Source of the DNA: Eublepharis macularius
Lineage: Eukaryota; Chordata; Lepidosauria; Squamata; Eublepharidae
Direction: 5' to 3'
Assembly: GCF_028583425.1 (NCBI RefSeq)
Contig: NC_072791.1
Coordinates: 31,317,368 to 31,381,367 of the forward strand
Length of the DNA stretch: 64,000 bases
Shown here in pieces: positions 51,001 to 63,000 of this stretch (position 1 is its first letter; each line of letters begins with the position of its first letter). A model generated the notes under the pieces. The model worked only from the letters and a program-made list of their open reading frames with translations, did not search any database and was not told the DNA's origin. Both the position numbers and the translations under genes were made by a program.

Positions 51001-54000
51001 AACCAGAATGGAAAGACAGTGGCATCACAAGGATATTGTAGAAAGGAACTTCCCACATCTCCAAGAAAATGACTACAAGAATAATGAATTTACTGTTTTA
51101 TGCATCACTTTTGAATGTACAAAGAACTTTATGGTTCTTATCAGGTTTCCTCTATCTTATTCCTGTGATGAGTGGAGTTACTATTCCTGCTTTGAAAATG
51201 ATGACAGGATCCTGAGGAAAAATAGCTTTCCCAGAGTCACCCAGTAAGTGCAAGCCTGGGTAAACTAGGTACACACCAGTGCCCGCATCCAAGTTCAATG
51301 CTTCGTCCGCTGGTCTGAACTGGCTCTCTCTTTTTCACAGTTATAATCAGTTAACCCATTCGTAGAATCAAGATTTCAAGTCATTTTAGCACCATTTTCA
51401 AAAGGTTTCCTACCCCATCTCTGTCCCAAAGAACCGAGGAGGGTTATAATAAAACAAAACAAAATGATATAGACAAAAGTCTAAAACACAAACAGGAATT
51501 AAAACTGACTAAAATCCACAAGTGAAGCCACCTTAAATGCAAAGTGGATTAAGTTACATTTAAAGACCTTTTTAATAGTTTAGTCTTAGAGGGGTCAAAA
51601 AGCCAGGAAAGTGGCAGCCCACTTTCATGTCAGCCCACATTCTGCTCCTGCAGAACAAGTCCTAGCCCAGCTTTCTAATTCCTTTGATCCATTGTGTTTT
51701 TCCTCCCATCTAGATTACTGATGCACATACATTCTTGTGTTCATTGGTGAACAGAATGCAAAAATAAATCTTGAAGCAATCATACTGTGGGGGTCAGCAG
51801 CACACATTTTCTTCCTATTTTCAGTTCATTACTAAAATTTAATTTTTAATTTTCTTGAAATATGTAGCAAAATATGTGCTCCAGTCTATTGACTGGAAAG
51901 TACTCTGGTTAGTCACATACAGTAAAAGCTTGGTTAACTGGCACTTGGTTAACTGGACAGCTCAGGCAACTGCCATGTGATTACTTGGCCACATGCCAGG
52001 CAAAAGCACCGTCTACTCTAATGATTCAGGAATGGAGTATTTTTCATTCATTTATGATTAGTTAATATCTGAATACAGATCACTGTGTTGCACATGACTG
52101 CAACAATATTCCTTTTTGTAGCGCATTTTATTAATGCCCACCAGTTCATGTGCACATCAATAAAATGAATGGGGAAACAACAGGAGAAAAAAGGAAAGCT
52201 ATGGGAAACGAGAGCCAGTGTAGTGTAGAGATCCGGGTTTGAATCCCGGCTCTGCCACAGAAGCTCCCTGCGTGACCTTGGGCCAGTCACACACTCTCAG
52301 CCTAACCCACCTCAAAGGGTAGGTTGTGAGGATACAATAGAGGAGAGAAGAATGATGTAAGCAGCCTTGTTGGGGGGCGGGGGGGAAGCTGGGTATAAAT
52401 GAGACAAATAAATAATAAAATGTGAAAATTCTGCAATTGATTTAGGAAATTCTCCCTGTTAATCTGAAGGGAGGCCAAGCTGAATGCAGAATGGAACAAA
52501 CTCAGAAAACAGTAACAGAATGGGATGGCACCCACTTATAGCCAAAAGACAAGGAAACAAATAGTCTTCTTTCCTAAGTAAGATGCACAGGGATGCCATC
52601 TTTGAATTTTAAAAACATCTGAAATTTTGTAGTGGTCTTGGGAGTTCAGACTAAATCCACCAGAGAATTCAGACGGACTTACCAAATTCTGGATATAAAA
52701 CGTTATCATCCCACCCACCCCATCCCCAACTCTGCCAGACTGTACCGGATCTACACCAAGGCCTCTAGCCCTGGAACGTTCCAATTCAATCACAGAAGTA
52801 GTGCACCAGGGTCCAGAGTAGCTTACATGGCATAGCGCCATTGTCTCCATGGATCATCAATTACAGGTTTAATGATGCTGGAAATCTTCATTAAGTCTTG
52901 TGGGGTGGCAGGGAGAGAAGGAAATGCATAAACTGTACAGGGAAGCAGGTGCAGAGGTCCTGGCACCAGTGATATAGTCAATATGCAACAGGGACCAGCG
53001 AAAGAAATTTGACTTGAGATTAACTAACCAAACAGACATCCAGAAAACATCTGGGGGGGGGGGAATAAACCAGTATCTCTGAATAATGTGTTCCATTTCT
53101 GAAATTCCCCTGGTGTTTCTTGCTTCATTGTTGAAATCCCAGAATGCATAATTTCAGAAGATAACTGCAGTGAAACATCTGGTATGTCAAACGTGCCAGA
53201 ATCTATCATTCTGTAGAAGTGTATTAGTCCTAAGTGTATTAAGATATACTAGAGGGTTTTATTAAAGGAAAAAATGAACCATAGAGCCAAACATTTAATA
53301 ACTGTTTAATGTGGTCTATAGAGACCTACTATTTTTATTTTCCAGACTTGTATGTCCTTTTTCCATTTCGTCCTTATTAGACAAAGCTGAGACATATGCT
53401 TGCATTAAAGAAGATCCTTCTGCTTACAGAAGGAGTCTTCTGTTCACGGAATAAATCTTCTGCTCTTCAAGACTTCCACTTTTGTGAATGGAAGGCAATC
53501 TGTGAGTAGACTCCTTTTGTGAACTGAAGGGAACCTTTACTTTGGATCCAACAAAAAAATAATAATAAAAAATTCACATGACTTCCATATAAGACAGTAG
53601 ACAGTCCTACCATGTATTGTGTTGTACTGTACCTGAACTTCCCCAGGTACCATAACTGTGCTGAATTGAAAATTAGATATCTGCTGTGTGGAGGCAGGAA
53701 GGAACGAGCTCTGCTATTATTGGGGAAGACCAAGCAGGCACGTAAATGAAGGGTAAATTCTTCCTACTGTGCCTCAGAAAAACAAATATTACTGTCTGTG
53801 AAAAATAAAGTCCCTGAAGTGCATTTTACTCAGATTCTAACCTTGCCTTCTGTTGCAAATATATTCAGAAGAAACATTGACACGTGGAAGGCCCAGGTAC
53901 AATAGCTGAGACACAATAGCTTGAACATTTGAGAAACTTGTTACGCCAAGACTGCTCCCCTGCCACCAGCCAAGAGACATGCATCCAAGCTTCATTAGAT

Positions 54001-57000
54001 CAGCCAGAGGTACAGAAGGACTCCATCATTAATGGCAAACCAGAGACGCATGAGCAGACAATGATCAGACAATGCACAATTGAGAGCGATTGCAAGAGGC
54101 AATCGCCTGATTCCCATGGGAATTCTGGCACATCTTAATCAAGGATCTTTGTTGTGACTCTCCAAGGCCCCTCACACCCAGGGCCATAATAAACAACCAA
54201 TGTTTGCAGGGTGATAACCTGGCATTATATGCCACTCTGAATTATTCCTCACAATGTAGGCTTCTTTACAAAACTAATCAAACACCCAAACTTTCCGGGA
54301 TGGACATCAAAGCTTGATTGCCACATGAGAGCCCCAGTCCCTTCCATTTCTGGTGACCTTTGGGGCTTTCCTGCACAGGTTTTTAACCGTCAGTTTTGGC
54401 CCCATACAGCATCGATGTATCCCCTGAGTTCTGCACACAGGCAAAATAACTCAGTTCAGTCTTCAGGTTTCTCCCATTCTCTTTTGAGTTCTGCACGGTG
54501 AAAAGCTGCACTTGAGACAGAATCTGTTTTCCTCTGGGTTTTCTGCATTTTTTCCTCTCTGTACATATACTCCAATGTTATTTTTAATGCAAAGTTAAAA
54601 GACAGGTTTTTTGAAGTGCAGAATGTTTTCTTCATTGTAAGCCCCGGCCCTGCATTTTGCCTTTCCCTTTATCTCCTTGCAACATTGCAACATTTTTTTT
54701 TAATTAATCATGTGTAATGTTTTAAAGTTTCTCTGCAGAACACCTCAGCCAATCAATACACAGAAACGTGGTTAAATTTGGAACTCAGATAACACCACCC
54801 AATCGCTGATGGACAAATAAAGGGTGAGGGAAAGGTTAACCATGACCCCCTCTAACATTCAAATGTTACAATGTTGTAATGTATGTGCAAAACATATTGT
54901 AATTTATCAGTGAAGTGCCAAGAAATTGCTGTTTGCATGTTAGTGCTTAAGAACTGTGATAACCATTGTTTTCCTTTTCTTTGCTACTCCATACCTCTGT
55001 ATCTATATCTTGGCTAGGACAATTAAACTACCACTTGGTTAAGTACCCACCTTGCTCCCATTTCCTTCCAAGTCTTGACATGTTTGTGTATACAAACACT
55101 TCAAGGCTTTTTGGGAACTGGTGTCTCAGAACTTCACGTGTGAAAACAGTCATATGGACATACCCTGCTTCTTGCCATCATCACTATCAACGTACAGTTC
55201 AAGATTCTTATTCTTTTGCTAGGGTGTCTCTTGATGAAGGTCTTCTGTACTGCTCAGGTTATTTGTGCTGGGATGTACTTCAAAGGGAATTTCTATCATC
55301 AGACAGGGACACTTACAAGACCCAACTACTGAAGCTACCAGTTGCTAAAAGTTGAGAGTGAGAATGGAGGACTAAATGTAGAATGCTCTCCACCACTACC
55401 AGCTTTTACCAACTAACAGTCTCACAATGCAGTTCTGAGCTGTGATTTTCAAGTCTAAGCTCATTGATTTCAATGGGCTTAGACTGGAATAACTCTGCAT
55501 ATGATAAGAATAATAACATTAGATTTATATACCACCCTTCAAGATGACTTAACACCCACTCAGAGCAGTTTACAAAGTATGTCATTATTATCCCCACAAC
55601 AAAACACCCTCTGAGGTGGATGGGGCTGAGAGAGCTCTAGAGAGCTGTGACTAGCCCAAGGTCACCCAGCTGGCTTCAAGTGGAGGAGTGGGGAATCAAA
55701 CCTGGTTCTCTAGATTAGAGTCCCATGCTCTTAACCACTACACCAAACTGGCTCTCCAAACTGATTGCATTGTTTGTGTTCTGCCAGGTCCCAACAGATA
55801 CTGCACTATTTAGTAAAGCCTCATTTGTTGCAGGGGCGGGAAGAACCCTGTATCTCAATAACTGTTTTTAATTTTAAAATGTGATAGCTTTAACTTTTAA
55901 GTTGCTTTGGGAATTGATCTGGATGACAAGCTGGGCATATATATATATAAAAAATAAATTAATAAAGTTGTAGGCTGCAGAGACTCTCTTGATATGTCAA
56001 GGTGAAACCAATTATATATACAACCCAGACTTTCACAAAACAAAAATGGGTACCCTATCAGAATTATTATAGTTTTAATGTTAACTTGGTATCGAGCCCC
56101 TTTCCTTTCCTCAAGTGGAAGGTTTTACAACACCAATTTACACTGCAATCAGCCACTGACTATTTTTAGGACAGAACAGGGGAAAACACACACACACACA
56201 CACACACTTACCAGTATCCCATGTGCTGATATTATGGGGAGCACTACACTGGTGTTCCAGCTGCCTTTTCATTATCTGGTTCATGGTCAAAGCTCCCAGA
56301 GAGCCTCTTTTCATTTGTCGGAACTGAGCTGCAAGTCAAACATTAAAGAGGGGTCTTCAGACAAATCTTGTGCTTTTTAAATATTGTCATGTCCAAACAT
56401 CGTCAAGTGTGCATACTGAAAGCTAGCTGCTTGCCTGTAGCTTTTCCAATCAGAATAATCTTTTCTTCCCAAGAGAATGGATCACAGCTCAGTAATGCAT
56501 GTCTGAAGTCCTCAAGGTTTCAGATTGGAAAAACCTCCATCTGGGAGAGACACTGCTGATAATGGTTGACAGTGGGTCAAGCCAGACAAGACAGAGATCA
56601 TGGCCATTTGTTCATCTCCTCCGGCCCTGCCTGCCCCTCAAATGGCCATCATGGCGGCCATTTGAGAGGCAGGAAGGGCTTTCTCCGCCTCCTCTGCTGC
56701 TCTGCGGCCCCGCAGGGCAGTGGGGAGGACCGGAGCCACCGCTGCCGCCGATGCTGCCAAGGTAAGTGGGGCTGGGGGGCTGGAGTGATGTTTAAAGGGC
56801 CCTGCCGCTTGCAAGTGGCAGGAAAGGGGCCCTTTAAACTCAGCCCCGAAGCTTTCTGAAGCATTATGAATGTTTCGGAAAGCTTTGATTTGGGATTTCC
56901 AAATCGGGGCCAAGATATCCTGAATCCTTACGGATTGAGTCCGATTTGGGTATTTTACCCGAATTGGAAACCCGAAGCGCACATCCCTAGTTATTATTAT

Positions 57001-60000
57001 CCCCACAATACAGCTGGGGAGCTGGGGCTGAGAAGAGTGGCTTACGCAAGGCTACCTACTGAGCTCATGGCAGCAGTGGGATTCGAACCAGTAGAGTGCT
57101 GATTTGCAGCCAAACCACTTAACCACTGTGCTACAGCAGCATATGGAACCAGTTATCATAAAAAAAGGTTGGGTGGCTTTTTCAAAAAGGATTATACCCA
57201 TTCATGGAGGACAGATTTGTCAATAGCTGTTGGCCATGACAGCTACATAGAATTTCAGCATCTATCCATGTGGTAGCTTTTGTGAGTACCAGAAGTCAAG
57301 GCCAAACAACAGCAGAGAATGGTGGCCTTTGTGTCTTGCTAATCAAGTTTCCAGAAGCACACAGCTGACTGCAAATGGAAACCCAGTGCTGAACTAGATA
57401 GATCTTGATCTGATATGACAATTTGTTGGTTCTCATTGCTATATACAGACAGAGACGTATGGGACAAGAGTAGCCAACTCCCGGAATCAATATGTAGCAA
57501 GTAGAACAATACTCGGGAGGAACAAATATATCACAAATATTTACAATGGCAACACGCTCCAAAACTTATATAGATTACAATGGATATATATGATCCATTG
57601 TAATCTATATAAGTTTTGGAGCGTGTTGCCATTGTAAATATTTGTGATAATAGACTTTACTATAACAGTTATTATTTTTGTTCCTCCTGAGTATTGTTCT
57701 ACTTGCTACATATACGGACAGAGAGGCATGATGAATACACAAAGAATGATGAGAAGCTGTGGAACAGTGTCCTTATTAGAATGTTGTAAAACCATCAAAC
57801 TATCTCAATGACTCAAAAAGTGAACTTGGTAAAACCATCAAACTATCTCAACATCAGAATGTTGGTAAAACCATCGAACTACCTTAAGGACTCAAAAAGT
57901 GAACTTGGAGTTCACTTTTGGATATGAACCGATTCTACAGAGCAATGGTCTTCAGTATTTTCCGACCCAACTTTAATCCCAGGTGGCCATATGGGTCTCA
58001 TGGAGCTGCAAGGCCAGCTAGAGACAAAGGAGATCTTTCACACAAATGCAGAGCACTGGAGAACCACCTGGTGAGGGGAAGGGTAGACAGACCAGGCTGT
58101 GTTGGGCAGTAAGGAAGTGGGAGACAGAGAATGCAAGGGTCCCACCATGTTGGGAGTAAAGTAAGCTTTAAAATGTTTTAAATAAATAAATAGATGAGTG
58201 TTTTTGTGGGGAGCAGGTCTCTGACCCTGCCTGTGCTAAGCATGAAACCTCTCCACTGCTGAACTCCTCCAACAATGCATGCAGAGAGGAAAGAGGGATG
58301 GCATCCTTGGTCTCTATGCATGGGCACTAACAGCAGGTCCTTCCAAAAATTTCTTTTAAAAAGGAGGCTCCATAGTGGCTCATGATGACCTAGCAAGTGG
58401 GGCTCTGAGACCCATCTGAGGGTTACAACCCAAAGGCCGATGAGGACCTTTGCACAAGACTGTAAGTATTCCTCAGAGCAATTTTTAAAAGCCTTCTTCA
58501 GTGTTTTTTTTTTAACTCTCCAGCACTCCAGACCAAAAGAGATGGATATACAAAATGGCTTGCATTTGGAAAGCTTTGGCCCCTTGGATAGGAGGAAGCA
58601 CTTCTCAACTGCCAGTTCCATCTTTTTAATTGCATCTGCTGGAGAATGTCACATTGAAGCAACTTCAAATGTGTTTCAAATGCTGAATGCTGTCCTCCAC
58701 TGCACTTCTGTAGATTTCCTCTTTCAATATGCCAGAGCACTTTTAAAATGCTAGCTTGATCCAGTGACAACACAATTATCCAGCCTAACAGAGCTGCTGG
58801 AAGGGATGTAAATTCTGATTCCATTTGATACGAAAGGCTCTCTCTTTTTGTAAATGCTCTACAGTAACCTTTCATATCAGAGGGGATTTTTATCTTCTCC
58901 AATGCAACGGTTCAAAACAAAAGCCTTATTCCTTTATCAGATGCAGAACTTCCCAATGAAAGAGCAGCAATTAAAATTTCAGAGCAGACAATATTGCTTG
59001 GGGTGTAGATGACTGTCAAAAATGTAGGAAACTGGCTGCTTTAAACTTCCTTGTTAGCCTTTATAATGGAAATTAAAGCTTCTCTCGGGCATATTGTTAG
59101 TTATCAGAGTACTGGTTTTGGTTTTCAAATTTATCTGATTTCTCAAGGACAACTTGGATTTTAAATATTAGCTTTTTTTTAGGGGAGTTTATGGAAAGGA
59201 ACATGTATTGTGGCCTGGCAGAAAACCATTCAGTATGCTTTTGATGAAACAACTCCTCCCACAGGATATTTTATGCTCACATTCTTTTCCTACCAGTGGA
59301 TTTATAAAAATATGCTATAGTGTTTTTTCCATAGCTATACCTCAGCACTTGTAGCTTTTTTTCTCCTGAGCTTTCAGTACTAGGTCTTACAATATTGACT
59401 ATGACCCTGCTGATCTTGTGATGTATTCAACCAGAACTAAAAAGCTTATAAAATAGTTGTTCTGGGAGGAGAAAACATTTGTAAGAATGATTCTTTTGAA
59501 TCATACAGAGACAAGGCACATGATTACTATCCATCGCAACACCCCTTTCCCAATGCTCATTACTATTATTGGCAGAGGTGATAGATGCACCCAAGAGAGG
59601 CAACCCGTGCATATGCATATGCAGGGCTTTTTTCCAGCAGGAACGCGGTGGAACAGAGTTCCGGAACCACTTGAAAATGGTCACATGGCCTCCCCTCTGT
59701 CTGGAGATCAGGGGGCGGGGCCACCGGCCATGTGACCATGTGACCATTTTCTCCAAGGGCAACCCACTGAGTTCCACCACCTCTTTCCCAGAAAAAAACC
59801 CTGTGCATATGGCATTGGTCCATCTGGATGTCTTCTAGAAAAGAGCATGGCCACCAACTCAGAAAGATTCAACAGCTGATTTGAAGAAGCTCACTGTAAT
59901 CGGTTTTGAAAAGTCCTCATCCTCAAGCTATGCTACGTTGCCATCAACTTTGCTGCAACAGATTGGCAACAACATACTGATATGTGTGGAGTTAATTATC

Positions 60001-63000
60001 TGCACGATGCACATAAACTTCCAGTCGAGTGTAAATTAGTGAAGAAAGGCAACGCACCAGATGGCAAACATATACTAAGAGGCAGAAGTGCAGTCACTAT
60101 GTTCCCCTTCTCGAAGTCAGGGGAGAACTTACTTGATATGGAAGAGTGACTACTTGTCTCTGGGACACCTGCTTCGAGTGTTGGTGCGGAAGATGATTCT
60201 CTTGGCATCTCCAGAGTCGAAAGGACTTTCGCTGAAGCATCTGCAAAAGAGAAACAGGGCTTGGACTCTGAGTGTCTTTTTGCTTTTGGAATCAAAGAGC
60301 AACTGTTAGCAACTGTTAGTCAACCTCTTTTTTCTCCGTCTAATGTTTCTACTTTTTCTTGCTAATATGCCATTTGGCCATCTGGCACTCCGAGTGGAAG
60401 CCTTGAAGAAATGAAATAGTTTGCGACACCATCAGAAAAAGAGGCATCATTCAAAATAGTCTGGCAATGAGATGTGTGCCTAAGTCTGCTGGAGAATCTC
60501 CTGGAGTTCACCCCTTAACATTCTACTGTGCAAGGAAGAGATTGTCATCCACTCCAATGGGGAAAAGTAAAGCACTACACTTAAGAGACACCGCTGTGGA
60601 AAGAGCAGAACAGAGCAGATATCAAGGATCAATAAGTAGGGATCAGCTTTCAAGGCCCTGGGACCCCATAATACCCATCAAAGGGTTCACCAAGAGGGAG
60701 GACCTGCATGTGAACAAATGTGCAGGAGGGGACCCACAGGACGTCATTTGCCCAGGAGCCCCTCAGCTCTGGAACCGACTCTGCACTGGGTGGTCTGGTG
60801 CCCACTCACAGGGATCCCATGGGGCCTAATGTGTACAGCACACCAATACACACACAGAGCTTTGGATCCCTGCAATCTAAAAGCCCATATACACAGTAGC
60901 CATCACAATGACAGGCATTATCTTCTTATGCATCACACTCCAGTGTGACCAAAAAAAAAAAAAAAAAGGACAGGACAGGACAGGACAGGACAGGACCATA
61001 CAGAAGAAGCGACAGGGTTGTTCAGAAAGCAGCAGGCTTGATTTTCAATGACTAGTATCACCGAGGCAGGATATGCTTCCAGCCCCAGTGGTCTCCTTGG
61101 GTACATGTCTTCCATGTAAATGAATGGTTGCTGGAAAACAAAAAAAGCAGCAAATCTTTCCTTTCATTCTGGACACCAGGTACTCATTAGCAGTAATCCA
61201 ATGGACAGGGAGCAATGCACCTCTGTATACAGGGTTGCCCAGCATTTCAGTGGTCTCTGCAATATACAAGCCCTGTTCACACACACTTGCTAACATGCAC
61301 ATGAACACACATGCACCATATGTCACAGTGCTGAGCATTTCGCTACAACTTAACAACAGTTTCGTTTGCAATATATCCAGTGGACACCCAAGCCCTGTTC
61401 AGGCCTTCAGTTTTTTGCACCAGTCACACATGACAGGAATGGGCACTTTCTGCAATCCTACTGTTGAGTGGTCACCATGTTGTGTGAAAAGGGGTGGCAT
61501 GTGTGTTTTCCATGTGCATATAGCTGGGGTACGCATGAACACCTCTCTTCAAAAACCTGATGCTCCCACGCGCATGTAAAATATTTGCACTGCCCCTTTT
61601 CACACAACATGATGACCACGCATTATCAGCAGGACCACATGTTGTGCATGCTCCTATTGTGTGTAGCTGAAGTCTCAAAATCAAATGTCTGAAAAGCGTT
61701 CTTGTAATCAAGGAAGAAGGTATTCTTGATGTTTATCTGCCAATGTTCAATGGAATGAGGGGGAGGAATGGGGGGAACCACACTGCGTAACACCACAACA
61801 TCACTTCCAATTGGAACCCAGAAGTGACATGGGCACAACATGGGGACACTCTATGAAGTTTCCCAATCTCTATGGTTCTTACTATAGAGATCTAGGGAAA
61901 TCGTACTGTGTCACCACAACACGGAAGCAATTTCCGAAAGTGATGTCACCACATCATGTTCCCCCCCCCATCCCTCCCCAATGCTCCTGCCTCCATTTGG
62001 GACTACCCTAGTTGGCTGGATGTAATGGCTGGCCAGAAAAGAACTGGCTGGGCTCTAATTAGGGAAGGGCTGGTAGTGAAACAAAACATGGCATGTCTAG
62101 CCAGCCAAACTCAAGCAGGAAGGTGAATAACTGAGGAGATGTTCTAAAAAGACACGCAAGCCAAGGAAGGGTAGCTGAGGAAAGAGATGCCAAATGCGAT
62201 TCCTGTAGCTTCTGTGCAGGCACACAAGGAATCACCTCTCATAGCCTGACTTGCGTTCTGAGTTGGTATTATAACCATAACTGTTTTAGTAGACATCATT
62301 AAAATTCTGACATATGTTCTTCTGTACCGTGCAGCCACTATTTGAGTGGGACAAAGAGGCACAATGGGGCTTTTCCAAAAGGGGGTGGTCTTTGGTTGGT
62401 CCTAGATAAAGGGATAGCATTTATATACTATTGATTAGACAAAAATCTGCAGAGAGCCATGTAAGTAAATTTTCTCCTCCCAAAATAGCGATAATGAAAA
62501 GCCTGTGGGAGGTAACCTTTAGGTTTTTCTCACCTGTCTCTTTTTGCTCCCCCAGCTTGTCCAAGATGTTGAAGGAAATGTCCAAGTACTCTCTCTGGAT
62601 GGCGCTCACTGCTATCTTCCTCTGCTTCCTCTGCCTGGGCACAATTTGAATCTTAAATTCGGACTCTTCGGCTTCTTCCTCTGGTTTTTGTTCTGCACTT
62701 TGTTCGGTATCCGACTCCACATTGGCATCAGGCTTATCGCTTTCACTTTGGTTCTCGGAGTCCTCTGGGACCTTAATGAGGACAGTTTTCCCACTTGAAC
62801 TGGGAAGGGGTCCGCCAGGCTTAATTTCCTCAATATTAAAGTCAAAGCTATCATCAATGGACATCTCTGGGAGAGCAAACGACTTCTGCAGCATATCTCG
62901 TTTTTGTTTCAGCGTCAGCAATGGGCTACCACAAGTCAGCTCATGAACTTCCTCTGGCTTCGCTAACTCTTCAAGATCTCTTTGACTGCCGAAAGCCACC

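Noticed and set aside
58178-58902. Two long minus-strand frames (147 and 134 codons) tested as extra UNC79 exons
   Set aside because: No phase-matched acceptor and donor pair, and no place for them in the protein between the 108-nt and 117-nt exons.
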